Both the position numbers and the translations under genes were made by a program. A DNA stretch of 64,000 nt. Origin: Chryseobacterium candidae (GTDB lineage: Bacteria; Bacteroidota; Bacteroidia; Flavobacteriales; Weeksellaceae). Of this stretch, positions 43,411 through 51,642 are shown piece by piece. The stretch covers positions 1 through 64,000 of the forward strand of contig NZ_SDLV01000008.1 in the NCBI RefSeq assembly GCF_004916905.1, in the 5' to 3' direction. How positions within the stretch are numbered: the stretch's first letter is position 1; the number at the start of each line of letters is the position of its first letter. The notes below the pieces were generated by a model. It was not told the DNA's origin. It made no database searches and worked only from the letters and a program-made list of their open reading frames with translations.

Positions 43411-44634
43411 ATGTATTCAATTATAGATATAGAAAGTAATGGTGCAGGTTATAGAAATGAATGCATTATAGATATCGCCATCTACAGATATGACGGTCAG
43501 AAAATTACAGACCAGTTTATATCTCTGGTAAACCCTGAAGGTGATATTACCCCTTTTGTACAAAAGCTGACCAGTATTACCCCAAAAATGGTCAAAACTG
43601 CTCCGAAATTTCATGAAATTGCCAAAAGAGTGATCGAAATTACTCAAAATACGACCTTGGTAGGCCATAATATTGATTTTGATTACAGGATGCTTCGCCA
43701 GTCATTCAAAAGGCTTGGTTATGATTTTAAAATCAACACTTTAGATACAATTCCGTTAGCAAAAAAGCTGATTCCTGATGAGGTAAGTTATTCGTTGGGA
43801 AAACTGGTGAAATCATTGGGTATTCCTTTGACTAACCATCACAGGGCAGAGGGTGATGCGAGAGCTACATTAGAACTTTTCAAACTTCTGATTTCAAAAG
43901 ATACCGAAAATGAGATCATTCAGAAACAGCACGATGAGTCTAATGCAAAAACGTATATCAATAAGATCAAAGAACTTACCCAGGACCTTCCTAATGATAA
44001 AGGATTTGTGTACTTTCAGGATGAAGCCGGGCGTATCATGTTCTCTGATTATGTTCAGGATATCAATAAGTTTTCCAAAAAGGTTTTCAATTCCAAATCA
44101 AAAAAATGGGAACAGATTCAGAAAGATGTTGAGCAGATTAATTTTGAACTTACCGGAACAGACATTATTGCCAAGCTGATTCTGAATTCCAAGAATATTA
44201 AAAAGAAAGAGGTTTTGCCTTTTGGGCTGTATTTCCGAAACAAAAAATATCTGGTTGAGAAAAATACACTCAATAAAACTGAGAAGCCGGTCTTGAAATT
44301 CAGATCATTTACTCAGGGAACAAAAGCTGTTCAGTTCATAGGTTCTCAGGAAGAATTTAAAGATTTTTCTGTATTGAAACAGAAAATTGAATTCAGAAAA
44401 AGGAATGAGCTTTGGCTGGGACCAGGAAGGAAATTAGGAGAAAAGTTATTTTTAATCATAGAAAACGGGAAAGTGATGTCCTTTGGTTTCTATGAACTGT
44501 TTACGCAGATTCAGACGCTGAGTAAACTGGCTAAGTTGAAAATTGATCTTTCACTATCTTCCACAGATTTGAATAACGAATTGCAGCTGGCTCTGCTTCG
44601 TGGGGATTTTGAAACATTGCCACTACCGAAGTAA
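43411..44634 (+). CDS. DnaQ-type exonuclease fused to a degenerate GIY-YIG domain
   Basis: A 407-residue protein. The N-terminal DEDDh exonuclease domain (1-170) has all catalytic residues: D6 and E8 (DIES), the GHNIDFDYRML motif, and HRAEGDA. The middle (about 190-280) follows the UvrC/Cho GIY-YIG nuclease pattern (LPNDKGFVYFQDEAGRIMFSDY, then FELTGTDIIAKLIL), but the YIG part reads FSDY and the usual catalytic glutamate after the LLLE-type helix is asparagine, so it is probably not a nuclease. The C-terminal 130 residues are unassigned. In other bacteria such fusions are polymerase epsilon-like/Cho-like repair proteins. Confidence 0.85.
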   Translation: MYSIIDIESNGAGYRNECIIDIAIYRYDGQKITDQFISLVNPEGDITPFVQKLTSITPKMVKTAPKFHEIAKRVIEITQNTTLVGHNIDFDYRMLRQSFKRLGYDFKINTLDTIPLAKKLIPDEVSYSLGKLVKSLGIPLTNHHRAEGDARATLELFKLLISKDTENEIIQKQHDESNAKTYINKIKELTQDLPNDKGFVYFQDEAGRIMFSDYVQDINKFSKKVFNSKSKKWEQIQKDVEQINFELTGTDIIAKLILNSKNIKKKEVLPFGLYFRNKKYLVEKNTLNKTEKPVLKFRSFTQGTKAVQFIGSQEEFKDFSVLKQKIEFRKRNELWLGPGRKLGEKLFLIIENGKVMSFGFYELFTQIQTLSKLAKLKIDLSLSSTDLNNELQLALLRGDFETLPLPK

Positions 44635-44712
44635 TAGAGTGTCTACACTTTACAGATTGTATTCTGAATAGGATGCATTCAAATCAAGTTTCTTGAAATA
44701 GAAAATAAATAG

Positions 44713-44720
44713 TATTTTTG
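44713..44720 (+). promoter_or_regulatory. lysA leader -7 box (TATTTTTG)
   Basis: A TAnnTTTG match 19 bases before the small leader reading frame. Transcription would start near 44726, giving a leader of about 170 bases before the lysA ATG. Confidence 0.55.
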
Positions 44721-44739
44721 CAAAAAATAAATAGAAGCA

Positions 44740-44811
44740 ATGCAAAATTTTAAACAAAATAAAACTGGAAAAAAGGGAGCTGTGAAGTTCTCTAAGGTTT
44801 GGAATATTTAA
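44740..44811 (+). CDS. putative lysine-rich leader peptide of lysA (23 aa)
   Basis: A 23-codon frame (MQNFKQNKTGKKGAVKFSKV and three more residues) with six lysine codons. It starts 19 bases after a -7 box and stops 3 bases before the first strand of a candidate antiterminator. An intrinsic terminator then follows before lysA, the gene for the last step of lysine synthesis. This is the layout of a ribosome-mediated attenuator. The frame is so short and the genome so A-rich that lysine richness alone is weak evidence; conservation of the frame in relatives would decide. Confidence 0.5.
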   Translation: MQNFKQNKTGKKGAVKFSKVWNI

Positions 44812-44843
44812 AAGAGTTGTCTTGCATAAAAAATAATCAATGT

Positions 44844-44878
44844 GGCAGGCTCTTTTTTATAAGAATCTGCCTTTTTTT
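44844..44878 (+). terminator. candidate attenuator terminator before lysA
   Basis: GGCAG (44844-44848) pairs with CTGCC (44867-44871), extended by further pairs inside, and a run of seven T follows. An alternative fold would pair CTTGC (44821-44825) with GCAGG (44845-44849) and GAG (44814-44816) with CTC (44850-44852); the two folds exclude each other. The terminator stands 16 bases before the lysA start, where a simple end-of-gene terminator would not be expected. Confidence 0.65.
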
Positions 44879-44894
44879 ATGTTAAAATGAAATT

Positions 44895-46097
44895 ATGAAT
44901 TCAAAAGAATTATTAAAGATTGCCAATGAGTTTGGTACACCAGTGTATGTTTATGATGCTGAATCCATCAAAATTCAATACGAAAAACTGACTTCTTCAT
45001 TTTTAAAACATACTAAGTTCTTCTACGCAGCGAAGGCTTTAACGAATATCAATATTCTTAAGTATGTAAAGAATCTGGGTGCCTCTTTGGATTGTGTATC
45101 TATTAACGAAGTTAAGCTGGGCTTAAAGGCAGGTTTTTCGAAAGAAAAGATATTATTTACCCCCAACTGTGTTGACCTTGCCGAAATAGAAGAAGCAATG
45201 ACTTTCGGAGTTCATATTAACATTGATAACATTTCTATTCTTGAGCAATTCGGGAATAAGTACGGAAATACTTATCCGATTTTAGTAAGAATCAACCCGC
45301 ATATTTTTGCCGGCGGTAACTATAAGATTTCAACAGGACATATCGATAGTAAATTCGGGATTTCCATTCACCAGGTTCGTCACATTGAAAGAGTGATGAA
45401 AAGTACCAACCTTAATGTTGAAGGGCTTCACATGCATACAGGAAGTGAAATTAAAGATCCGGATGTATTCCTTCAGGCTTTGGAGATCATGCTGGAGCTT
45501 TCTGAGCATTTCCCGAATCTGAAATATCTGGATATGGGAAGCGGATTCAAAATCCCTTACCAGGATAGTGAAGAAGAAACTGATGTGAAAACATTAGGAA
45601 AAAAAGTGGAAAAAGTAATTTCTGAATTTTCAAAATCTACAGGAAAAAAATTCGAATTATGGTTTGAGCCTGGAAAATTCCTAGTGGGAAAAAGCGGATA
45701 TTTACTAGTGAAAGCCAATGTGATCAAGCAGACGACAGCAACTGTTTTTGTTGGAGTGAATTCCGGATTTAATCACCTGATCCGCCCTATGTTCTACGAT
45801 TCTTACCATATGATTGAAAACCTGTCCAATCCAAAAGGAGCAGAAAGGATTTATACGGTAGTAGGAAACATCTGCGAAACAGATACATTTGCATGGGACA
45901 GAAAACTGAATGAAGTAAGAGAAGGAGATATTCTTGCCTTCCATAACGCAGGAGCTTACGGTTTCGAGATGAGTTCCAACTTCAATTCAAGATTAAAGCC
46001 TGCTGAAGTATTATTCTTAGACGGAAAAGCTCATTTGATCCGTAAAAGAGACGAGTTTGAAGACCTTTTGAGAAATCAGATTGAAATAGTGATGTAA
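44895..46097 (+). CDS. lysA: diaminopimelate decarboxylase
   Basis: A 400-residue fold-type III PLP enzyme that decarboxylates meso-diaminopimelate to lysine. The PLP lysine is K47 in FFYAAKALTN. The conserved GLHMHTGSE, the glycine-rich DMGSGFKIPY, the phosphate-binding EPGKFLV, and the CETDTFA segment with the active-site cysteine of the partner subunit are present. The length is typical of the family. It appears to be monocistronic, with a leader that holds a putative attenuator upstream and an intrinsic terminator downstream. Confidence 0.97.
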   Translation: MNSKELLKIANEFGTPVYVYDAESIKIQYEKLTSSFLKHTKFFYAAKALTNINILKYVKNLGASLDCVSINEVKLGLKAGFSKEKILFTPNCVDLAEIEEAMTFGVHINIDNISILEQFGNKYGNTYPILVRINPHIFAGGNYKISTGHIDSKFGISIHQVRHIERVMKSTNLNVEGLHMHTGSEIKDPDVFLQALEIMLELSEHFPNLKYLDMGSGFKIPYQDSEEETDVKTLGKKVEKVISEFSKSTGKKFELWFEPGKFLVGKSGYLLVKANVIKQTTATVFVGVNSGFNHLIRPMFYDSYHMIENLSNPKGAERIYTVVGNICETDTFAWDRKLNEVREGDILAFHNAGAYGFEMSSNFNSRLKPAEVLFLDGKAHLIRKRDEFEDLLRNQIEIVM

Positions 46098-46117
46098 AAT
46101 CCGAAGCATATTATATA

Positions 46118-46149
46118 AACAGCTGCCTTTTTGGGCGGCTGTTTTTTTG
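46118..46149 (+). terminator. lysA terminator
   Basis: ACAGCTGCC pairs with GGCGGCTGT (one G-U type pair) and a T run follows, 20 bases after the lysA stop codon. Confidence 0.9.
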
Positions 46150-46163
46150 TTTTACAGGAGAAC

Positions 46164-46198
46164 GAAACCTCACGGGTTTTCAAAACCTGTGAGGTTTC
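46164..46198. repeat. inverted repeat GAAACCTCACGGGTTTT
   Basis: A 17-base stem with one G-U pair and a single-base loop between lysA and poxB, separate from the lysA terminator. This GAAACCTCAC...GTGAGGTTTC word is a recurrent intergenic palindrome in flavobacterial genomes. Confidence 0.65.
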
Positions 46199-46270
46199 AA
46201 TAGAAAAAAAATAAAATTAATTTAAAAGTATTTAACATTGAATTAGGGATGGAGTCTCAACTTTATTAGC

Positions 46271-46278
46271 TAAATTTG
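46271..46278 (+). promoter_or_regulatory. poxB -7 box (TAAATTTG)
   Basis: A TAnnTTTG match 70 bases upstream of the poxB ATG, after the palindrome. Confidence 0.45.
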
Positions 46279-46348
46279 ATAGAAGTAGGGATTTACATTC
46301 ATTACAATTCTCATTTTTCATAAAAAACAACACCAAAACAGACTAATT

Positions 46349-48082
46349 ATGGCTAAAAACATAGCAGAGCAAATTGTTGAAATGCTCGAAAATGCCAATG
46401 TGAAAAGAATTTATGCAGTAACCGGCGACAGTCTTAATCATCTGAATATTGCCGTCAAAAAAAGCAGTATCCAATGGATTCATGTAAGACACGAAGAAGT
46501 AGGAGCTTATGCCGCCGCTGCAGAAGCTGAGCTTGATGGTTTGGCAGTTTGTGCGGGAAGCTGCGGCCCCGGACACGTTCATTTGATCAATGGGGTATAT
46601 GAAGCTCATCGCTCTCATGTTCCTATGCTGGTGATTGCTTCTACAATCCCAAGTGATGAAATGGGAATGGATTACTTTCAGGAAACCAATACGATAAAGC
46701 TGTTTGATGACTGCAGCTATTATAATCAAATGATTACAAGACCTGAGCAGGTACAGAGAACCGTGCAAACCGCTATTCAGCATGCTATATCCAAAAAAGG
46801 AGTTGCGGTAATAGGTCTGCCGGGAGATGTTTCTGAGCTGGATGCTGAAGAAGGCTCTACTTCCACCCAAATCTTTAAAACGAATCCTGTTATAAGACCA
46901 TCCGATGATGAGCTGAAAAGCTTGTCGGAACTGGTGAATAAAAGCAAAAAAGTAACCCTATACTGCGGGATAGGCGCTGCTGAAGCCCGTGATGAGGTGG
47001 TCGCTTTGTCAAAGCTCTTAAAGGCACCTGTAGGATATTCATTCCGTGGGAAAATGGCTATTCAGCCCAATAATCCCAATGAGGTAGGACTTACAGGATT
47101 ACTGGGATTTCCTTCTGCCTATCACGCCATGCATGAAGCCGATCTTGTCATTCTTTTAGGAACAGATTTTCCTTATCAGAAATTCATGCCTGTAAAGAAT
47201 AAAATAGTACAGATTGATGAAAGTCCTGAAAGATTAGGAAGAAGGGCAAAACTGGAGCTGGGGCTTTCCGGAGACATCAAAGAAACCATTAAAGCGCTGC
47301 TTCCTTTACTAGAAGAAAAAACGGATGCTCATTTTCTGAATGAACAGCTGGCGTTTTATGATAAAGTAAAAGAAAACCAGCTGGAATATGTAAAGGATTT
47401 TGGAAAAGAGAATGCTATTCAGCCTGAATATGTAGCCCACACTTTGGATAAGCTTGCTGAAAATGACGCTATCTTTACCGTAGATACAGGAATGTGCTGT
47501 GTTTGGGGAGCTAGATTTATTACAGGAACAGGCGAAAGAAAAATGCTGGGATCATTTAACCACGGATCTATGGCGAATGCAATGCCAATGGCTATCGGAG
47601 CTGCTTTGGCTCATCCTGAAAAACAGGTGATTGCTCTATGTGGAGACGGAGGATTATCTATGCTGTTAGGAGATATGGCTACTATCTTTCAGTATAAACT
47701 TCCTGTGAAACTGATTGTATTCAACAACAGAACCCTTGGAATGGTAAAGCTGGAAATGGAAGTTGGCGGAATGCCAGACAATGAAACAGATATGATTAAT
47801 CCTGATTTTGCCATGGTAGCACACGCCATGGGCTATCCCGGGAAAAATGTACACCTCCCCGAAGAAGTGGAAAGTGCTATCAAAGAATGTCTGGATCACG
47901 ATGGACCTTATCTGCTGAATATTTTCACCAATCCCAATGCACTGGCTCTTCCTCCTAAGATTGAATTTGATCAGATCATGGGAATGTCCAAATCTATGGC
48001 TCAATTGATGCTTGGTGGTAAAATGGATGAGGTTTTTGAAACGGTAAAAAGCAATTATAAACATATTAAAGGTCTGCTGTAA
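46349..48082 (+). CDS. poxB: pyruvate:quinone oxidoreductase (pyruvate oxidase)
   Basis: A 577-residue thiamine-diphosphate and FAD enzyme that oxidises pyruvate to acetate and CO2 with quinone as acceptor (E. coli PoxB is 572). The PYR domain carries the catalytic glutamate in HVRHEEVGAYAAAAEAEL, and the PP domain has the ThDP/metal motif ALCGDGGLSMLLGD followed by IVFNN. The C-terminal stretch could bind the membrane, as in PoxB. Acetolactate synthase and oxalyl-CoA decarboxylase share the fold, but the sequence around RVYAVTGDSLNHL and the GSFNHGSMANAMPMAIGA segment match PoxB. It is monocistronic with its own terminator. Confidence 0.92.
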   Translation: MAKNIAEQIVEMLENANVKRIYAVTGDSLNHLNIAVKKSSIQWIHVRHEEVGAYAAAAEAELDGLAVCAGSCGPGHVHLINGVYEAHRSHVPMLVIASTIPSDEMGMDYFQETNTIKLFDDCSYYNQMITRPEQVQRTVQTAIQHAISKKGVAVIGLPGDVSELDAEEGSTSTQIFKTNPVIRPSDDELKSLSELVNKSKKVTLYCGIGAAEARDEVVALSKLLKAPVGYSFRGKMAIQPNNPNEVGLTGLLGFPSAYHAMHEADLVILLGTDFPYQKFMPVKNKIVQIDESPERLGRRAKLELGLSGDIKETIKALLPLLEEKTDAHFLNEQLAFYDKVKENQLEYVKDFGKENAIQPEYVAHTLDKLAENDAIFTVDTGMCCVWGARFITGTGERKMLGSFNHGSMANAMPMAIGAALAHPEKQVIALCGDGGLSMLLGDMATIFQYKLPVKLIVFNNRTLGMVKLEMEVGGMPDNETDMINPDFAMVAHAMGYPGKNVHLPEEVESAIKECLDHDGPYLLNIFTNPNALALPPKIEFDQIMGMSKSMAQLMLGGKMDEVFETVKSNYKHIKGLL

Positions 48083-48138
48083 GATGTAAAGAGCAATGAT
48101 TTCAAAATTGGCCACTCATTCACAATATATAAACTTTA

Positions 48139-48173
48139 AAACTTCATACTTTGTGTGAAGTTTTTCTTTTTTA
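48139..48173 (+). terminator. poxB terminator
   Basis: AACTTCA pairs with TGAAGTT and a long T-rich run follows. It lies about 60 bases after the poxB stop codon. Confidence 0.8.
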
Positions 48174-48190
48174 TAAAGAAGCTAAATATT

Positions 48191-48198
48191 TACCTTTG
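48191..48198 (+). promoter_or_regulatory. -7 box (TACCTTTG) of the 48222 gene
   Basis: A TAnnTTTG match 23 bases before the ATG of the small exported protein. Confidence 0.45.
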
Positions 48199-48221
48199 CT
48201 TATTATATAGGAAACAAAATT

Positions 48222-48704
48222 ATGAGAACAATACTTTTATTTTTGGCTTTGTGTGCGGTGAATTTTTCCTTTGCACAGGATCAGGAAGAACGTGATGATT
48301 CTTTTATCAGGGAGAGCAATAAAAATGTTCTGAAAATAGAGATCAAAGAACCTTTTATGCAGGTGGCTGTAAAATGTAATGATTTTAAAGCTGCAGCCTA
48401 TGAAGGAGGTGTTGCAGCCTATAAAGGTATACTGAATAAATATATGTATGCCTATCTGAATTCTGATTTCTATGCTTTGACGGGAGATTTTACATTTACT
48501 TTAGTGCTTGATGAAAAAGGAAAAGTAGTAGATGTGAAAGGAATGCCTAAAGTTGCCAACAGCGAAGTGTTTTTTGATGATATGCAGTATGTCGTAAGAA
48601 GAATAAAGAAAAACTGGATTCCGGCGTCTTGTAACGGGAAGCCAGTAGCCTCACAGATTAAAGTTAAAATTAACTTCTCTTCAATGGCTGTGGATATTGA
48701 TTAG
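48222..48704 (+). CDS. exported protein with TonB C-terminal-like fold
   Basis: A 160-residue exported protein with a signal peptide (ending NFSFAQ, residue 19). The C-terminal part, with FTFTLVLDEKGKVVDVKG and a WIPASCNGKPVASQIKVKINF segment, has the pattern of the TonB/energy-transducer C-terminal domain seen in many Bacteroidota proteins without a membrane anchor. It has no proline-rich linker. The 50330 lipoprotein is a similar small exported protein, although the two do not align well. Function unknown. Confidence 0.65.
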   Translation: MRTILLFLALCAVNFSFAQDQEERDDSFIRESNKNVLKIEIKEPFMQVAVKCNDFKAAAYEGGVAAYKGILNKYMYAYLNSDFYALTGDFTFTLVLDEKGKVVDVKGMPKVANSEVFFDDMQYVVRRIKKNWIPASCNGKPVASQIKVKINFSSMAVDID

Positions 48705-48825
48705 GATTTATTAGTTTTCTTTTTCAAAATTAAAGTAAAGGGAGGTTCAATGAGAGAATTCCAACACTTTTTCAATTTATGATTTTGTTAAAATAATAGC
48801 GCTGACATTCTGTCACAATATTTTG

Positions 48826-48833
48826 TATCTTTG
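48826..48833 (+). promoter_or_regulatory. miaB -7 box (TATCTTTG)
   Basis: A TAnnTTTG match 49 bases before the miaB start codon. Confidence 0.5.
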
Positions 48834-48882
48834 CAAACTTATTTGTTCGTAATTTAATATTGCGGACCTTAAATCGATTATC

Positions 48883-50319
48883 GTGCAGGAAAAATATATA
48901 GACGAAACAAAACAGGGCGAAGCTTTTGCTATTGCAGAAAGACCGGAGAACTCTAAAAAACTGTTTTTAGAAAGCTATGGCTGTCAGATGAACTTCTCTG
49001 ACTCTGAAATTGTTGCATCCATTCTCAATGAACAGGGCTATAATACAACGATGAAAGTTGAAGAAGCTGACCTGATTCTTTTAAATACATGTTCCATCCG
49101 TGAAAAAGCCGAACAGACGGTAAGAATGCGTCTTTCTCAATTCAAAAATCTGAAAAAAGAAAAACCGAATATGACGGTAGGCGTTCTGGGATGTATGGCG
49201 GAAAGATTGAAAACCAAATTCTTAGAAGAAGAGCAATTGGTAGACCTTGTTGTAGGTCCGGATGCCTATAGAGACTTGCCGAATCTTTTAAAAGAAACTG
49301 ATGACGGAAGAGATGCTATCAACGTAATTCTTTCCAAAGAGGAGACTTATGCAGATATCAATCCTGTCCGTTTAGGAGGAAATGGGGTTACCGCATTTGT
49401 TACCATTACCAGAGGTTGTGATAATATGTGTACATTCTGTGTGGTCCCTTTTACCAGAGGAAGAGAAAGGAGCCGTGATCCACACTCTATTATTGAAGAA
49501 TGTAAAGATCTTGCCTATAACGGATATAAAGAAATTACCCTTTTAGGACAAAACGTAGACTCTTACCTTTGGTATGGAGGCGGTCCAAAGAAAGATTTTG
49601 CCAAAGCTTCTGAAATGCAGAAAGCAACAGCTGTAAACTTTGCTCAATTACTTGATCTGGTGGCTAAAGCCGTTCCGGAACTGAGAATCAGATTCTCTAC
49701 TTCTAACCCTCAGGATATGAGCCTGGATGTATTCAGAATGATGGCAAAACATGACAACATCTGTAAATATGTACACCTTCCAGTACAAAGCGGAAGCAAT
49801 AATATGCTTGAAGCAATGAACAGGCAGCATACCCGCGAAGAATATCTTGATCTGATCAGAAAAGCGAAGGAAATTGTTCCGGAAGTAGCATTCTCTCAGG
49901 ATATGATTGTAGGATTCTGTAATGAAACAGAAGAAGACCATCAGGATACCTTAAGCCTGATGAGAGAAGTAGAATATGACTACGGTTATATGTTTGCCTA
50001 CTCGGAAAGACCGGGAACTCCGGCTCACAAGAAAATGGAAGACAATATTCCGGCTGATGTGAAGCAGAGACGTCTTGCTGAGGTTATTGCCCTTCAGGGA
50101 GAGCTTTCAAAACAAAGAATGAAATCTTACGTAGGAAGAGAACACCAGATTCTGATTGAAGGAATTTCCAAGAAGAACAAAAACCAGTGGAAAGGAAGAA
50201 ACTCTCAGAATGCCGTATGTGTCTTCGATCAACTGGAAGGACAGAAAATAGGTGACATTGTGAACGTTTTTGTATACGACAATACGCAGGGCACACTTTT
50301 AGGGAGAACAGTGAAGTAA
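48883..50319 (+). CDS. miaB: tRNA-2-methylthio-N6-dimethylallyladenosine synthase
   Basis: MiaB methylthiolates isopentenyladenosine at tRNA position 37. The 478-residue radical-SAM protein has the N-terminal UPF0004 domain with cysteines C34 ([12 protein letters not shown]), one in [10 protein letters not shown] and one in LGCMAERLK, the radical-SAM cluster C179-x3-C183-x2-C186, and a C-terminal TRAM domain (about 405-475). The start appears to be GTG at 48883, since the N terminus fits the family and no closer ATG exists. MiaE, acting on the product, is encoded at 21.3 kb. Confidence 0.96.
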   Translation: MQEKYIDETKQGEAFAIAERPENSKKLFLESYGCQMNFSDSEIVASILNEQGYNTTMKVEEADLILLNTCSIREKAEQTVRMRLSQFKNLKKEKPNMTVGVLGCMAERLKTKFLEEEQLVDLVVGPDAYRDLPNLLKETDDGRDAINVILSKEETYADINPVRLGGNGVTAFVTITRGCDNMCTFCVVPFTRGRERSRDPHSIIEECKDLAYNGYKEITLLGQNVDSYLWYGGGPKKDFAKASEMQKATAVNFAQLLDLVAKAVPELRIRFSTSNPQDMSLDVFRMMAKHDNICKYVHLPVQSGSNNMLEAMNRQHTREEYLDLIRKAKEIVPEVAFSQDMIVGFCNETEEDHQDTLSLMREVEYDYGYMFAYSERPGTPAHKKMEDNIPADVKQRRLAEVIALQGELSKQRMKSYVGREHQILIEGISKKNKNQWKGRNSQNAVCVFDQLEGQKIGDIVNVFVYDNTQGTLLGRTVK

Positions 50320-50329
50320 AAAAAATCGG

Positions 50330-50842
50330 ATGAAAAATCTTTTGTTTCTTTTATTTTTATTGCCTCTCTTGAGTAACTGCCAAACAGAAAAAGCGTCTGT
50401 TTCAAAGTATCCTGCTCAGGTGGGAGATATCCTTTTTGACAAAAGAACTGATGATCCGGATTTTAAAAGATGTATTCCTGAAAATAAATATGCTTATCAA
50501 TATTATAATGATTCTAAAGGATTTCAGTATAAGGGTGAAAAGCTTGCGATTATTGAAAAACTTGCTAAAACAGATCTGACAGCAGATGGAAAATTCAATG
50601 GATATATAGTTGTAAGATTTTTAGTAAATTGTGAAGGAAAGACGGGTTTGTTTAGAGTAAAACAAATTGATTCTGAATATCATGAAGTAAATCAGGACAA
50701 TCAGTTGAAAGATAAACTTCTTAGTTTTACAAAGTCTTTGGACGCATGGATTCCTAAAGAAATAGAAGGAAAAAAAATAGATTATTATCAATATATTAAC
50801 TATAAAATAGTAGATGGAAAAGTTTCAGAAATACTACCTTAG
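50330..50842 (+). CDS. lipoprotein of unknown function
   Basis: A 170-residue lipoprotein (signal ending LLSNC, Cys17). The rest is a single domain with no motif I recognise; the FNGYIVVRFLVNCEGKTGLFRVK strand pair and the conserved WIPKEIEGKKIDYYQYINYKI end recall the TonB C-terminal fold. Its 3' end overlaps the following TPR gene by 29 bases in another frame, so the two are co-transcribed. It follows miaB by 10 bases and may be in its transcript. Confidence 0.7.
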   Translation: MKNLLFLLFLLPLLSNCQTEKASVSKYPAQVGDILFDKRTDDPDFKRCIPENKYAYQYYNDSKGFQYKGEKLAIIEKLAKTDLTADGKFNGYIVVRFLVNCEGKTGLFRVKQIDSEYHEVNQDNQLKDKLLSFTKSLDAWIPKEIEGKKIDYYQYINYKIVDGKVSEILP

Positions 50843-51617
50843 TGTTTTATTGGTAATACTTTACAGCAGCCATCTTTCTGCTCAGGTCAATTGTACTGCT
50901 GTAGAAGGGGAAAACTGTAAAAAAGCCTGTGAAATATTTAATTATTGGGGAGAATTTCAGGGATTCAGAGAATCTCAGGAAAAATTAGACCAAGCAATTG
51001 AGCTTTGTCCTACTTTTTCAAATGCGTATATGGAAAAGGCTGTTCCGTATTTGAAAAGAGGAGATTTCGAAACCTGGAAACAACTTATCGACAAAGCTGT
51101 AGAACTAGAGCCCCAAAAACATTTAGGGTACAGAGGTTGGTGCAAATATCAGTTTCTTCGGGATTACAAAGGAGCTATTGCAGACATCGAAGCGTTGGAA
51201 AAAATCTATCCTACAGGATATTTAGGATATTCTGCTAACGGTGATTATGAACTTCACATTGCAAAAGCAATTTGCTATTCTGCCTTGGGGCAGAAGGAAA
51301 AAGCCATAAGAATTATTGAGCAGCAAATTTCTGCAAAAGACCACAACATTGGATTTTTTGATTATTATCAGCTTGGAGTTACTTATTTTGAGCTAGGAAA
51401 ATACGACAAAGCACTAGAGAATTTCGAAAAGCAAAGCAGGCAAAACGATTTTGCTGAAAATATATATTATAAAAGTAAAGTTTCAAAAATCAGGAATAAG
51501 GATTATTTAGATTTAAAAAAGTTAGCTTTAAAAAGCTATGACGAGGGTAAAACCATGAAAGATGGCTATACTCATCATTTCAATAAAGTTTACAGAGCTC
51601 AGATTGAAGAGCTGTAA
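50814..51617 (+). CDS. exported TPR-repeat protein
   Basis: A 267-residue exported protein with a signal peptide (ending SSHLSAQ, about residue 24) and TPR-like helices through the rest: units near residues 45-80, 82-115, 118-150 and 175-240, with the typical alternation (AYMEKAVPYLKRGDFETWKQ, YQLGVTYFELGKYDKALENF). It has several cysteines near the N terminus. The overlap with the lipoprotein gene (29 bases) suggests the two products work together at the cell envelope. The role is unknown. Confidence 0.72.
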   Translation: MEKFQKYYLSVLLVILYSSHLSAQVNCTAVEGENCKKACEIFNYWGEFQGFRESQEKLDQAIELCPTFSNAYMEKAVPYLKRGDFETWKQLIDKAVELEPQKHLGYRGWCKYQFLRDYKGAIADIEALEKIYPTGYLGYSANGDYELHIAKAICYSALGQKEKAIRIIEQQISAKDHNIGFFDYYQLGVTYFELGKYDKALENFEKQSRQNDFAENIYYKSKVSKIRNKDYLDLKKLALKSYDEGKTMKDGYTHHFNKVYRAQIEEL

Positions 51618-51642
51618 AAAGTTAAATTTAAAAATCTAAAAA

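Noticed and set aside
44713..44894. Lysine riboswitch before lysA
   Set aside because: The conserved bases of the L box are not present in this short leader; an attenuator fits better.
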